A stretch of DNA of 64,000 nucleotides from Gentiana macrophylla. Lineage: Eukaryota; Streptophyta; Magnoliopsida; Gentianales; Gentianaceae. Both the position numbers and the translations under genes were made by a program. Below the pieces are notes generated by a model. It was not told where the DNA came from. It did no database searches and was given only the letters and a program-made list of their open reading frames with translations. Below, one piece after another: positions 48,008-61,837 of the stretch. Positions within the stretch are counted from its first letter, which is position 1. Each line of letters begins with the position of its first letter. The stretch lies in the NCBI GenBank assembly GCA_026214975.1, contig CM047807.1, positions 68,737,824 to 68,801,823 on the forward strand. The letters run 5' to 3'.

Positions 48008-48502
48008 GTGACACCGCAATGAAGTGATACGCGATGAAGTGACTGCACGATGCAATGACACCGTGATGTAGTGACATCTTATTGTAGCGACATCTTATTG
48101 TAGTGATTTATACAGCGACATCTTATTGTAGCGATTTATGCAGTGACACGTTATGTTGTGACACCTTATTGTAGCGATTTATGCAGTGACAACAACATTT
48201 GCAACGATTTATGCAGTGACACCACCCACCTTATACAACGTTGACACCTTATGCAACGATTTATATAGTGAGAACAACATTTACAACGATATATGCAGTG
48301 ATACCTTATGCAACGATTTATGTAGTGATCCCACCTTATGCAGCGTGTTATGTAGTGACACCGCCATAAAGTGACACCGGGATGTAGTGATACCGCGATG
48401 CAGTGACATCTTATTGTAGCGATTTATGCAGTGACATTTTATTGTAGCGATTTATACAGTGACACATTATGCAATGACACTGCCGATGAAGTGACAATTG
48501 AA
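48008..48502. repeat. ~28-bp minisatellite
   Basis: Degenerate tandem copies of a unit like cagtgacaccttattgtagc-gatttatg. The words cagtgaca, cttatt/cttatg and gcgattta/acgattta return about every 27-28 bases. The frame at 48186-48374 (repeats of LCSD/LCND) is a by-product. Confidence 0.85.
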
Positions 48503-49370
48503 TATGCATTAAATCAACATTTCACCGACAGTGACACTACACAAAAATTGACACAACACCAAAGTGACGCTATAATTATTTTACAAAGTTACAAATTTAT
48601 GTATCAAATTGTATGCAGTGATATCAATGTCACTTCATTAATTATCTAATGAATGGAAAAAAAAAAACATAGTTATAGAGATGGTTAATAACAAGAAACT
48701 TTGAAGATAAAAAGTGCTAACAAATGACCATTGAATTTCAAGGACTAATAGGAGCTAATACCTTAAGAAAACTACCATTTGAGTTATGACTATAGAACAA
48801 TGTGATGTCTAGAAAATAGGTAAGTAATTAGGATAGAACATCAACACAAGAATCAAAACAGCATAACAACTAGAACATATGGCATATACAGCTCAACTAT
48901 CCTAAAGCCATTTCTTCAAAAACCAATAAAGCAACATTTCCCTTCATTTCTAGCCGAATGTAATTAGAATATAAAACAGTAATGCATTGCAAAAATAAAA
49001 CCAGATCTATTAGAAGCTTATATTAAATCAATGGTTATTATTTCTTTCAGAGTTGGCAACTTTTAACATAGTCTTTTAGTACCATCTATTGAATTGTTCG
49101 AACAAGAAAGCCCGAAGGCCACCAAGAAGATAGTGCCCGTTTGAGCCTAGCTAGGAAAATGGAAGCCTTGAACATGTTAGTTTTACTTTCAATTATTTGT
49201 ATTCTATTGAATTTTGCATGGAAAGCATTTAATCGGGCACTGAAAGCAGTACAAACAAGAACCTGCAGTTTGAATTAAAGTTTTGAATCCGAGGTTTTAC
49301 AGGAATATTTTTTTTAGAAGATGAGGAATCAAATAAAATGTGTCAATCACCATTTTGCATTCAAGATACA
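48503..49370. other. No recognisable feature
   Basis: AT-rich DNA with no coding frame or terminal repeats, ending at the hAT insertion. This may be older sequence than the surrounding elements. Confidence 0.5.
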
Positions 49371-49562
49371 GGTAAGAATAGGGGTGTAAACGATCCGAGC
49401 AGCTCGCGAGCCGTTCACCGCTCGACTCGGTAAATGCTCGCTTGAATATGGTTTTAATCGAACTCGAGCCGAACTCGAGCAGCTCGTCATAGTTAACGAG
49501 CCGAACTCGAGCAGTTTAATGCTTGACTCAACCTGCTCGCGAGCCTAATCGAGCATTACATT

Positions 49563-49568
<6 letters not shown>

Positions 49569-49611
<43 letters not shown>
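49569..49611. repeat. (TA)n microsatellite
   Basis: About 21 TA units inside the hAT element. The frame reading IYIYIY here is an artefact. Confidence 0.95.
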
Positions 49612-49614
<3 letters not shown>

Positions 49615-49889
49615 TACCGCCCCCACTCTCTACTATTGGTGGCTAATGGGTCCCTTCTCTCGCGTATCCTGTCTTTTTGGATCGGCACCTGGCCTCCCAT
49701 TTCTTATGAGAGTTGCTCAACCGCCCCTTAGCCCGGTGCTCATGACGCGCTACGAAACCTCCACCATGCCGGGGGACCAAGCAGGGCATAGCTAGCGGCA
49801 TAGGAGCCGACTCGGCATCAGCGGCTTCGTGCCGCACTGAAGACTGGAGTGATCCAATATGAGGTTCCGCACGTTCTACCACTTCTCCG

Positions 49890-49893
<4 letters not shown>

Positions 49894-49943
<50 letters not shown>
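49894..49943. repeat. (AT)n-(AC)n compound microsatellite
   Basis: About 14 AT units run into about 11 AC units inside the hAT element. With the first AT tract it brackets a ~280-base GC-richer segment. Confidence 0.95.
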
Positions 49944-49944
<1 letters not shown>

Positions 49945-50876
49945 TTATTACTATTTTTTAAAATTATTTTTTATCGGTAATACTTAATATAGAAATAATG
50001 TTTGGTATTTCTATATTTTTATTGTTCTTTGTTTTCGGGCGTTGGGTAGTAATCCTTCAAAACCCGAGTTTTCTTTTGAGGTCAACATGGGGACCTTTGC
50101 CGAAATACCACTATTGAGGCAAGGCAATTTCTAGACTACCATTCCGTTGTCGAAATCCGTTTTTAGCGTTTTAGGTGTTTTTGGAACCAAACTAAACCCT
50201 AATTGGGAAGGGGAACCCCAATAGGGGATTTGTGTACCTTAAGATCGAGCACATTTGTGGAAAAAATGGGAGAAAATTGCACTAAAGTGGTATTTTCACA
50301 TTTTACCACAGAAATGGGTGGTATTCTGAAAATAATCCCGGTCAAACATGAGCAATGCCAATGATGAAGATTAATGACTATATTTTGCTTGATATCTTGC
50401 AATTTACTGTCGGATGTAATTAAAGTGGACAAATGCATTTGACATTGTGCCACTTAATTTTATGCATGTTGATATTTAAGCATTAGCTATATAATTTGAT
50501 TATTATTGTTATGTTGCTAGACTTGATATTTTATGTTCATATCTTTAAATTTGAAATTGAATCATTTTTCCGAGCTGCTCGAGTTCGAGTTCGAAAGTGC
50601 TCGAATTTTATCGAGCATAATCGAGTCGAACTCGAGCAAGATTAATGTGTTATCGAACCGATCTCGAGCATTTTTTTTTCATGCTCGATCGATCTCGAGC
50701 CGAGTTCGAGTAGCACTGTTTTACGGGGGTTGCTCGACTCGATAAGTAAATGCTCGATTCGGATCGGATCGTTTACACCCCTAGGTAAGACCGGGGCGAC
50801 AAAATAACTATCATCACCTTTCCCAAAAACTACTAGGAATGAAAACTATGATCTATGTATGATTGATGAAGATAAC

Positions 50877-51866
50877 TGTAACATCCCGACTTTTCGTAAA
50901 AGGGTAAAATTGGGGTGTATTTATTACGACCTAATTATTATTTGTCCCATTTATTTAATTAAAAAGGAATTAATTAAGGGATTTAGCTATTAATTATAAA
51001 GGATTTAATTATTGGCTATAAACAGAAAATTATCCCAAAATACCTTATTTTGGTGTTACACGTTAATTCTGAAAAAAGAAGAAGAAGAGAGGAACGGCGC
51101 ACAGAGGAGAGCAACGCAGAAGATGCCTAGAAAAGGGAGAACATAAACTTCAACCGTGTGATCAATCCGTTCATCTGTTCAAGATGCCGCAGGAGAGAAA
51201 AGTGATCAGCACTGTGAGACGCAACTTTGGAAAATATAATATCCTTAATCCGTAAGTTTTCAGTTTAGCCATAGTATTTGGTAACCGTTGAGTTTGATCT
51301 TCAAAAATTCGTATCTTTCAATCCGTAGCTCTGTTTTTCAGCCATGAGTAGTCGAAACGATTGTCTTGGAATGTAGATTATTCTAAAAATAGTTTCGCAG
51401 CAGTTAATCTAGGTAATCATCAGTTTTATGCACTTTTTCAGTTTCGTTTTTTGCCAGAAAATAGGATTTTAGGGTTTCATGTTGATCAAATAGGTTTTGG
51501 GTTTGAGGATCAACAATTGTTGCAGTTGCTTGGTGTTTTGCTGTCGGTTTTGTAGGAAATTAAGGTAAGAGGCTCTTCCTAACGAATAATTATGGTTTTA
51601 CAATGTTTAGGTTGAGTGTTAGTTGTAGCAATGAATCATGTTTTATGTTGTAGTTAAAATGTTGGATGCTACGTGATGGTTAGTTATGTTTAAATCAGGT
51701 TTTACAGCTGTTTCTTTGTGATAGTTGATGTTAAAAATGTTTGGTTTGGGTTAGAAATCGCTAAGTTATAACGGTCATTTTGTGCCCGTTATTCTATGAC
51801 CTTTATCCCCGATTCTAGTTTAAAGGAGCTATAATAGAGTAATAATCAGTCGTAATACGCTTAATT
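50877..51866 (+). repeat. Tekay/Del-like Gypsy LTR, 5' part
   Basis: It starts TGTAACATCCCGAC, a typical plant Tekay-type LTR start. It is similar to 14806-15700 (gttgcagttgcttg; aagagg-tcttcct; aggttgagt). Near 51866 it is interrupted by an Athila-type LTR, so the rest should lie beyond the window. Confidence 0.65.
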
Positions 51867-52461
51867 TGCATATGCTGAGAGTTACGATTCATTATTATGT
51901 ATTAAGAGGTTTTATTATATTATTTGATATTACAGACTGTACTTCATGTTATATTTGTAGTAACTCACTTGGGAGCACAAGGATGGACTTCGGAGAAGCT
52001 TTGATGGATCACGGACGAGTTAAGAAAGCCCAAGATAAAAGAGGAAGAAAGCCCAGGAGCGTGTAAGGCTCGGTCGACCGAGCCTATGCATTGATCGACC
52101 GAGTGGGCCTATAACCTGAGAAGAAGTTCGGCACATTATTTGAGTCGGTTAGGGTTGAGTGTCGGCATTTTAAGTCGGTTTTCTATGACGGCTGAGGCTC
52201 TATAAAAACACAAGTCCTTTGTATTTTTTAGGAGGCATTCACCAATATTACTTCATATCTAAATATAAGCAAATAAGGATTCATTTAGGATTTTGGAGGT
52301 TGCTAGGGTTGCAAACATGTAAGCCCTAGTTTATCTTCTTGTGTTCTTTTAAGTAATCAATTCCCAATTATGCTTTGATTGTTTGAGTAGTTATTCATAT
52401 CTAGATGATGTAGATCTAGGATATGACGTTAGGGCAGCGGTGATATCTTATCTATGAGGAT

Positions 52462-52466
52462 CCCAT
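52462..52466. repeat. Target-site duplication CCCAT (left)
   Basis: CCCAT precedes TGTTAGGTGTG and recurs at 61838-61842 directly after ..CCTAACA, so the L1 element is a complete insertion. Confidence 0.93.
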
Positions 52467-54302
52467 TGTTAGGTGTGATGCCCGAAAGACAATTTTTGTA
52501 ATTGTTTTATTTAATAAATGAAATGATATTATTATTCATATTTATTATTCTCATAATCACCGATATGACAATAGTATTTACACTACTGTAAAACCCTGAG
52601 TATATCGTTTATGTAATCACTTAACTCGGTGTATGAGATATACACGGGAGGATTGAGTTAGTGAAGATGTACTTAAAATACAATTAGTCCGTAGTAAAGT
52701 TAATCGAGAGTATCGGGTCTCCCTTTAACGCATACTATTAATGCGCCCATAACACGATAGGTGTGATCGTCTTATCGGACTTTCGGTTAAAGGAACCTAA
52801 TGGGGCATTTATATATGATAGATATATCATATAGAAATTTGGACCGATTTGATCCGAGTTCTCAATATAATTCCGTAATTGAGAAGTCTTATCGAATCAT
52901 TAGATGATCATATTATGGATTTATCTTAATCTGAGGTGATCACAATGATCATTCGCTTGAATCGAGTATGAGGTTTGACTTGACGGTTAAGGATTACACC
53001 GAGTGCGTGATCCGAATTACCCCATCTTGGCATTTAATTGGATTGAGTGAGTAGTACGTGTTATCACAGATACGGAATCCATTCCTTCCATTTATGGAAG
53101 TAGATGGACGATTCCTTATGAGTTAATCACAGACATTGATCGATCCATGGGATTCATATTACACAGCGATTAGCTACCGGTGAGTTATTTGAATTATTGA
53201 TCACTAGGGGTTAACGGTAAGTAAGGACAAGATGTTCGAAAAGGGTTAACGGTAACTTCCCGATTTAGAATGAACGATCATGGAGGATTAATCCATATGA
53301 AATGATTATATCGGTGGGCGCTTATTACTTCTCGTGAGAGATAAATATAATCTTATAATTGGAGGAGTGCGATCACGGGATTATGGTGGCATATTCACGT
53401 GATTGATTTATCGAATGTATAATTATTACGCTCGTCGATAATTATTTATTTGATTTATCGGAGCCACTGATTATTAGTCCATGGTCCCCGACGTGCCTCC
53501 TAATATAGCATAGATATTCTCGGACGTCGAATCCTAATAATATTAATTTAGTTCATGTTGGACTTTATTAAAACGATATGTGAATTAATTGTTTAGTGGA
53601 CTATTAAATTAGTTGGGCTAAATAATTAAATATGTGGAAAAGACATTTTCCATAATCTTGGCCCAATTATTGTGTAATGGAAAAATTGATATTGACTAGG
53701 TCAATATACATAAATGGCGCCACATGTATCTATTTTTTGCAAGAAATTAGTTTTCTTGTGTATTAAAAAGACATGTGCATAAAATATTTATTGGATAAAT
53801 ATTTATGGTAAGAAATAAAGATAAAAATATTCTTGATTTGTTCTAGAATATTTTGGGATTATCTCTTATTTAATAGGATTATCATAATTGATTTGGTATT
53901 AATTATAAAATCCTTGGAGGCTAAGTTTACTCTCCTATATAAAGAGAGTTCTCCCAAGCCTCAACACACACAAGATTCGAGTTCTTCACTTAGAAAAAGG
54001 GAAGAGAAATTTCGGCCAAGTGAGAGGAAAAATCTTTGGTGATTTTTCCGGGTAGCATATCGGAGGGGTTCGAGCCGAGGATTCCTTCCACCGGGAATTG
54101 CTTGGATCACACGTGCGGAAGATCGTGGTGTTCTTCACATCATTGTTCGATCATCCTAATAGCGGTTCTCCAACTTGGATTTTGAGATCCAAGAGGTATG
54201 TTCTACAACTTACTTGTAGATATAGATCTAGTTATTTTATTACGTGTATCATATAGATCTAGATCCTTAAATCGCTTCCGTTGCGATGATATTTTCCTAA
54301 CA
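52467..54302 (+). repeat. L1 5' LTR
   Basis: TGTTAGGTGTGATGCCCG..TTTTCCTAACA. The TATA box (TATATAAA) is at 53936-53943, followed by gagagttctccc where transcripts probably start. Confidence 0.95.
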
Positions 54303-55879
54303 GTGGTATCAGTCGCCAAGGGGATCTATATTTATTCGTATAAAATATTAGATCTAAGGAGTGGAATATGCATGTGTAGATTGCATTATTTTTGTTTTTA
54401 ATTTTATTATTTTCGAAAATTTTATGATGAATGCTTGCGATTGTTGTGGTTGAAGAGATGGATTGGGGTTGGTACTGTTTACCCGTTAGATCTATTGTAA
54501 ACTCGTATAAACGATGAAAATTCGTTCATATGAGTATAGGAAATTATGTAATTTATCTTTATTGCAAGTTTAATTTCCAGCAAATAGATCTAGTTTGTAG
54601 CTGTTTAGTATTTTTGCTTTTCCCGTTGATCGAACCGTTGAAACGAAGATCCCTCCGGTCAGAATCAAGATTAGAAGAAGATGATCAACTCCACAAATTT
54701 TGGCGTCGATCAGGGTCCGTTTCGATATCCGTTTGATGCTGCGAAGAGGCTGCTGTAACAGAAAAACGCAGGATTCACAGATACACTACCTGTGACTTCC
54801 TCGATTTTCTGGGAGAGTTTGGACCATTGAAAAAAAATCCGACCGTTCAGATTGATCATCTTGGAGTTTTGGACGTACCATAAAAATTTCAGGTCGATCG
54901 GGATTCATCTCGATTCCCGATCTGCCTCAGGAAGTCTTTGATGCGGTGCAGTCAAAGTTAGATTCAGCAACAAGTTGGGCGGTTAACTCGGAGAAAATTG
55001 ACAAGTCAAAGCTCCGATCCAACCGTCCATATTGGAGTTCGAGAAGTGAAGAAAATATCTGGAAAGTTTCGTCCCGATCCGAGTTCGTTTGGTTTCCCGA
55101 TCATCGAAGAGTTCGAACAGCTGCAGATTTTCTTAGAAAGTTGTAAACCCTAGTTAGGGTTTTGGTTTTTATTTTCTATTAGATTAGATACGGGGGTACC
55201 AACGATCCATCTCGGTGTTTAAATTTTCCGCAATTTTATTTTTTATGTGTTTGATCATAAAATAGATATAAAATCGGAATTGCCATGACATGCATCATAT
55301 CATAAATCCACTCCATGCATACATGTAGAATTTTAATTTTGGTAATTAAAATAGGCATGTATACAAACTCGTGTAATTAGTTGAAATTTAATTAATACGT
55401 GGTAATTAATAAATTTAGTAACTAATTAATGATCCGAGGACGGGTTATGAAATCGTTAGGCCTTTCGGTGTGTGTTCTCGGTGAACCGCCTTAAAGCCCA
55501 AACGAGATCACGTTTTCGATTCGTAGTGTCTACTGAGATTGAATGATGGTAAATGAACAATAAATCTTGGATAAAAACGGTTCGCTTATAGGTTGGGAGG
55601 TCAAGCGAGCTAGGCTCGACCGACTTAACCCTCCTAGTGTGATGTATGCACGGGGTCCGGCAAGACTAAGCTACACCGGAGAAGCGAGAGGGTGATTCCT
55701 TCTTATCTCAATGAGGCTCTCTTGACCCGATTTAAATCCGATTGTCACATATGTTCCAACGAATAGGACGGGTAGGCTTGCCTACGTTACCGACACCATT
55801 CGGAATCCTAGATTTGATGTGCTTTTATGTTAACATCAAAAGGCGTGGTTAGTTAACCCACCACCACTTCCAAAATATT

Positions 55880-56310
55880 GAGTGGGAGCGGGAGGCGACG
55901 ACCAACCCCACGGCCTCTACTATAGATGCAAGTAAGTGAGAGAAGGTGGCGCCTCATGGCGCTTTGATTTCGTCCCCTACGGATGGTGTTCACCCCTATC
56001 AACATTCATGGCTTGGTCTCCGAAAGGATAGGATTTACGGGTACTCGTCGGGTCACCGACCTATCCTACGACGGCACACTCGGGCGTACCTAAGAGATCC
56101 GATATAGTAGGTCACACTCATCAAGGGTATTTTTGGTAATACCTAGGCTAAAAAAGGAAGGTAGTCAATGAATAAAGGGATGTTCGATTCTCGTGGGATG
56201 TCCGATTCTCACAAGTTATTCATTGATTTAACCGTTGATCTCTTTGACCTACCCTACGGCGGCGGCTTTGAGATGCAAGGTTAAAACCTTGGAATGGTAG
56301 AGTAGACTTA
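55880..56310 (+). other. Conserved non-coding block of L1 elements
   Basis: Counterpart of 18715-19130. The shared words ctacggatgg, gaaaggatagg, tactcgtcgg, gtcacactca and ctaccctacggcggc come in the same order. A short echo (ctatcctacgacggcatactcgg) occurs again near 59820. Possible roles are packaging, dimerisation or cis-regulation. Confidence 0.72.
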
Positions 56311-56635
56311 CTTTTAGTTTACAATTCCTAAAATACAATAATATAGTAGTGTTAAACTTGAATTAATATATGTCATTTTATTTCTGACATCATATCCCTT
56401 ACTAAATTGCTTAAAAATTTATAATTGACTAGTATTGACTTCGTTAAAAAGTGGAAAGTAACTAGGACGTTGAACTAGTTAATTGATGATGCAATTATTT
56501 TTGAAAGAGATATTTTCTCTTAAGCCTTTTAAAACCAAAGTGACATATGGGTATGTCACTAGTGTCATTCGTGTTAAGCGGAGACAAACTTAGTTTGATC
56601 AAAGGTGATTTCGGACTTTGAAATTCTTCTAGTGA

Positions 56636-57060
56636 ATTTTAAGTGTGTAGTGATTACACGAGTAAATTTTCTAATTGAAAAATCGGAAAATCATGAAGTG
56701 TTACTAGTTGGACGATATTTGGAATTGATGAACTAGTGGGAGCTTTATGATTTATTGTTTTTCTAGAACATTAGAAAAGTGTAATTGACTACACACGTAA
56801 TCGTTCTAATTGAAAAACCGGAAAGTCATGAAATGTCGCTAGTTGGACGATATTTGGAATCGATGAACTAGTGGGAGTTCTATGATTTGTTGTTTTTCGG
56901 AAACATTAGAAGCTGTGTAAGTGTTTACACGAGAGATTTTCAAATTGAAAAATTGGAAAATCATAAAATAGAGCATTCTTTGGTTAGGCGGTATTTGGAA
57001 CCGATAAACTAGTGGGAGCTTTAATGTTATGATTTGTTGTTTTTACGGTATGATAGAAAA
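56636..57060 (+). repeat. Three-copy ~138-bp tandem repeat in the L1 interior
   Basis: The ctagtgggag word recurs at about 56733, 56868 and 57009. Units share gtgtagtgattacacg-like imperfect palindromes, gaaaatcatgaa, ggacgatatttggaatcgat and a ttgttttt tail. They are related to the ~200-bp units at 18110-18690. Confidence 0.8.
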
Positions 57061-60009
57061 TCCGAGAAGTCCTAACAAGTAACAATCGAAATAGACATCC
57101 CACGGTTCAAGAGTAGTGTCTACTCAAGCGAACATTGGTTCAAGACTATTTCCATTCACGGAAAGTCAAGAATGGGAGAATATGTCTAAAAATGTTAGTC
57201 ATCTAAAAGCGAGTTGATTTTAAGGCTAAAAGCGAAAATTAACAAAGCGAAAGTCATAGGATAAGGATAGTGATTTGGATCACCAACCTATGAATCCTTG
57301 GTGATTTTCTCTTAGGCTATGTTCTTTGGAAGAACGAGATAGTTGTGCATTAACGATTAATAGACAACGGGCGAGTAATTTTAGCAAAATAGTGGGAGTG
57401 ATATGAGGAAATGAATCTCGAGATTCAACCCTTGGATATCATGAGAAGATTTATTTTTTTACATTTAAGATTCGTTGGAGCGAATGGATTTACCTTTTAT
57501 TCGATAATTTGTTTGTCTTATAGAAAGTGAATATACCATTTGTAGTACGAATCCAAGACTCGGACTTTTGTTTGATAAAGTCAAAACCACTTACAATATT
57601 TGAAATATGTATATAACACATCTTAAGAACTATTAAAAGCAATTGGTTTCTATATTTAGATAAACGCTTCTTCATATTCCATAGTTAGTGCATAGTCCCT
57701 AAAAGACAAGACTCAAGGCGGCTCAGGGTGATTCCTTTCTCGATCTGCAGTTAGATTGTCTTAAAGGTTCAATGACTAATTTTCCTTTCAATCGGGAAAG
57801 GAAAATGGTTATAAAAGTAACACCGCTTGTTCATGATGACCTTCGGGGTCTTATGAAAGATACAAGCTAGTGGGAGCTTATGAGTAGTGACTTCTAGTCG
57901 ACAACTACTCAAACACTCCGGCAAATTTATCCAAAATATTTTGAGGTTTTCTCTGTTTTCACGAGAGATGGAGTATTCTATACTCGAGAAATAGGCCATC
58001 ACATAGTCCTGGGGTGATGCTCGGCTTTGCCTTATAGTGAAATGCTTTCACTAAGTGAGAAACCGTTAAATTGCCTTACATAATTGTAGATGTGCTACAA
58101 TACCTTCGCTTAACTCAATAAAGATATTAGAAGCGAAATATCGGTTTACATTGAAATGTAAGACCAAGCGATCTACCTAGAATATGCCTTGGAATTTTCG
58201 GATAAGGTGTGGATTCGGTTCACCCCACTTCCGTAAATATAAGCATTTAGCACACGGTGCTTGAAGGTAAGACCCGGGAATTTCGTGCATACGTTCGGTC
58301 AATGACCATTCGTGCTATATCTTTTAAACTATTGAGTATAAAGGTTAGATATAGGATTCTTGAAATCGGGAAGGGACATTATCTTTGTTGCATCCTTTTA
58401 CGATAGAATCCATGTTCGGAAAAAACCTTGAACCTTGAAGTACGTTTACTCAAGGTAGTTACTAACTGATTAAAATCAGACCACATCCAACATCGGTTGT
58501 TGGTGATGACACTAAATACTACTGAACTAAATCAGAATTTCGATCCACCAAGAAAATAGTGGGAGTATGGTTTATCCATTACCCATTACGGTTTCTGCGG
58601 ACTTTGTAGTCTGAGGATCGATTGATGACCTATGGCTCTTTTGTGAGCAGTATAGGATTCTGATAATAGAGGTTGGTTTACAAGCCATAACCCTGTGAAT
58701 GGAGTTTGGTACTCCAGAGCTGTTCATACTCTTGTAGAACCACCTGAGTGTCTCAGGCCCAGTGGGAGTAATTGGATCTACACGGAAAGAGTAGAATGAA
58801 TTCGGTAATTCATGATTTCGTTCAAAAAGAGAAAATAGGGGTGATTCACGAGACTTTCTTGCCAAACAAGCGGAATCTGGATTCATTCGAACAGAAGGGT
58901 ATTGCCTTATGAACTTATGACGGGATGACCGTCAAGGCTTATGTCCTTTGTGGATATCAATTTTAGTACGAAGAGTGAATATATACATATATATTAGTGT
59001 TTGTGAAGGATAACATTTGCACAGTTGGACTCAACATGGGTGTGTTAGGTGAAGTCGAGAATCGACAATGCCACAATTCTGCAGCAGAGATTTGGACAAC
59101 ATTCGAAGAGTTTGACTCGGTCGAATTCATTAGAATCGATCATTGGTTTCCCATCCATCTTATTGGTTAAGATGATGCATGTGTATGCAACATTCAACGA
59201 GGAAGTTCTACCCTATGCCTCGGGAATGACTCTCAAATCTTCGGATAAAGAGAAATGGGATGGATTCTCTTTGTGACAAGAGATGGTCGAGGTTATTGAG
59301 CGTCAATTTTGATCGAATCTTAGATTCGGTCATTAACAAAGCAAGTTTAGTATGTCCTTTAGTATCTTGAGAGAACGAGGAATAATATGCGGGCATGTGA
59401 GAATACATCAGTTTCGACTTTGTGTCGATTAAGGATGATCGTTAAGTCGATCTCGGTCTCGAGTGTTTACTCTTGTGTTGAAGCTATTGCCTGGAGGAAT
59501 CCAAAGAACGCCAACTCGACTTTAACTAGTTGGGTGATTAGCGGCTTTTGTAGTAGCTAGAGGCGATATAGCCTCTGGATTTCCTTTTCGATTTTGGGAG
59601 TGATTCCAGATTTGGAAAGCCGATACCACATCATTGTGCAAGCGATGAAGGGGTAGCTTATAGGGATTTCGAAATCACTTGAGTTCAAGAGCATATTGGG
59701 AAAGTACCACATGATTAGATGGACCGGCGACGTTTGATTCTACGGATCGCCTCGAGCCGACAACCCGACCGATCATTAAGACCCATGACATTCAGATATA
59801 GGTGCTCCCGAGTCAACGACCTATCCTACGACGGCATACTCGGAGTGTACTTTGGAATCGAAATGGTTATGATAAGTTTTGTGGGTACTAAAATACGGGA
59901 TGAGTCTCCATTGCTTTAGAGCAAGTGGGAGATGTAGTTTCTTTGTAGTTTTAAATAATAGGGTGTGCTCTAAAACAATTAATCACAAGCTTTCGTGCAA
60001 GTGGGAGAT

Positions 60010-61837
60010 TGTTAGGTGTGATGCCCGAAAGACAATTTTTGTAATTGTTTTATTTAATAAATGAAATGATATTATTATTCATATTTATTATTCTCATAAT
60101 CACCGATATGACAATAGTATTTACACTACAGAAAACCACGAGTATATCGTTTATGTAATCACTTAACTCAGTGTATGAGATATACACGGGAGGATTGAGT
60201 TAGTGAAGATGTACTTAAAATACAATTAGTCCGTAGTAAAGTTAATCGAGAGTATCGGGTCTCCCCTTTAACGTACTATTAATGCGCCCATAACACGATA
60301 GGTGTGATCGTCTTATCCGGACTTTCGGTTAAGGGAACCTAATGGGGCATTTATATATGATAGATATATCATATAGAAATTGGACCGATTTGATCCGAGT
60401 TCTCAATATAATTCCGTAATTGAGAAGTCTTATCGAATCATTAGATGATCATATTATGGATTTATCTTAATCTCGAGGTGATCACGATCATCGCTTGAAT
60501 CGAGTATGAGGTTTGACTTGACGGTTAAGGATTACACTGAGTGCGTGATCCGAATTACCCCATCTTGGCATTGTCTTTGGATTGAGTGAGTAGTCCGTGT
60601 TATCACAGATACGGAATCCATTCCTTCCATTTATGGAAGTAGATGGACGATTCCTTATGAGTTAATCACAGACATTGATCGATCCATGGGATTCATATTA
60701 CACCGATTAGCTACGGTGAGTTATTTGAATTATTGATCACTAGGGGTTAACGGTAAGTAAGGACAAGATGTTACGAAAAGGGTTAACGGTAACTTCCGAT
60801 TTAGAATGAACGATCTATGGAGGATTAATCCATATGAAATGATTATATCGGTGGGACGCTTATTACTTTCTCGTGAGGAGATAAATATAATCTTATAATT
60901 GGAGGAGTGCGATCACGGGATTATGGTGGCATATTCACGTGATTGATTTATCGAATGTATAATTATTACGCTCGTCGATAATTATTTATTTGATTTATCG
61001 AGCCACCGATTATTAGTCCATGGTCCCGAGCGTGCCTCCAATATAGCATAGATATTCTCGGACGTCGAATCCTAATAATATTAATTTAGTTCATGTTGGA
61101 CTTTATTAAAACGATATGTGAATTAATTGTTTAGTGGACTATTAAATTAGTTGGGCTAAATAATTAAATATGTGGAAAAGACATTTTCCATAATCTTGGC
61201 CCAATTATTGTGTAATGGCAAAATTGATATTGACTAGGTCAATATACATAAATGGCGCCACATGTATCTATTTTTTGCAAGAAATTAGTTTTCTTGTGTA
61301 TTAAAAAGACATGTGCATAAAATATTTATTGGATAAATATTTATGGTAAGAAATAAAGATAAAAATATTCTTGATTTGTTCTAGAATATTTTGGGATTAT
61401 CTCTTATTTAATAGGATTATCATAATTGATTTGGTATTAATTATAAAATCCTTGGAGGCTAAGTTTACTCTCTATATAAAGAGAGTTCTCCCAAGCCTCA
61501 ACACACACAAGATTCGAGTTCTTCACTTAGAAAAGGGAAGAGAAATTTGACCAAGTGAGAGGAAAAATCTTTGGTGATTTTTCCGGGTAGCATATCGGAG
61601 GGGTTCGAGCCGAGGATTCCTTCCACCGGGAATTGCTTGGATCACACGTGCGGAAGATCGTGGTGTTCTTCACATCATTGTTCGATCATCCTAATAGCGG
61701 TTCTCCAACTTGGATTTTGAGATCCAAGAGGTATGTTCTACAACTTACTTGTAGATATAGATCTAGTTATTTTATTACGTGTATCATATAGATCTAGATC
61801 CTTAAATCGCTTCCGTTGCGATGATATTTTCCTAACA
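60010..61837 (+). repeat. L1 3' LTR
   Basis: Copy of 52467-54302, with TATATAAA at 61473-61480. Differences are single-base changes and small indels. Confidence 0.95.

Larger units (their letters stand above)
49379..50783. mobile_element. Non-autonomous hAT element (1,405 bp)
   Basis: The terminal inverted repeats TAGGGGTGTAAACGATCCGA and TCGGATCGTTTACACCCCTA match. The flanks are GGTAAGAA (49371-49378) and GGTAAGAC (50784-50791), an 8-bp target duplication with one mismatch. The TAGGG start and 8-bp duplication fit the hAT superfamily. About 180-220 bases inside each end are packed with TCGAGC/GCTCGA motifs in both orientations, as expected of transposase-binding subterminal repeats. No transposase frame is present. 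The interior holds AT and AC microsatellites and a GC-richer segment. Confidence 0.9.
52467..61837 (+). mobile_element. Complete L1-family large non-coding LTR derivative, 9,371 bp
   Basis: The LTRs are 52467-54302 (1,836 bp) and 60010-61837 (1,828 bp), nearly identical apart from small indels. The primer site gtggtatcag is at 54303-54312 and the purine tract caagtgggaga at about 59998-60008. CCCAT duplications flank it. The interior (5.7 kb) has no frame above about 105 codons and no gag/pol motif that I recognise, so it must rely on proteins of another element. It contains the conserved block 55880-56310 and ~138-bp repeats (56636-57060). The close LTR match points to fairly recent insertion. 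Confidence 0.93.

Noticed and set aside
48186..48374. Cys/Asp-rich repetitive ORF
   Set aside because: A by-product of the 28-bp minisatellite; the frame is not kept across the array.
49523..49942. ORFs with long Ile-Tyr runs on both strands
   Set aside because: Produced by the AT/AC microsatellites inside the hAT element.
54303..54312. tRNA-like words (gtggtatcag, also at 17150 and 62902)
   Set aside because: These are primer-binding sites next to LTR ends, too short and wrongly placed for tRNA genes.
57490..59408. Short ORFs on both strands in the L1 interior
   Set aside because: All under about 105 codons, not conserved in the second L1 copy, no recognisable domains.
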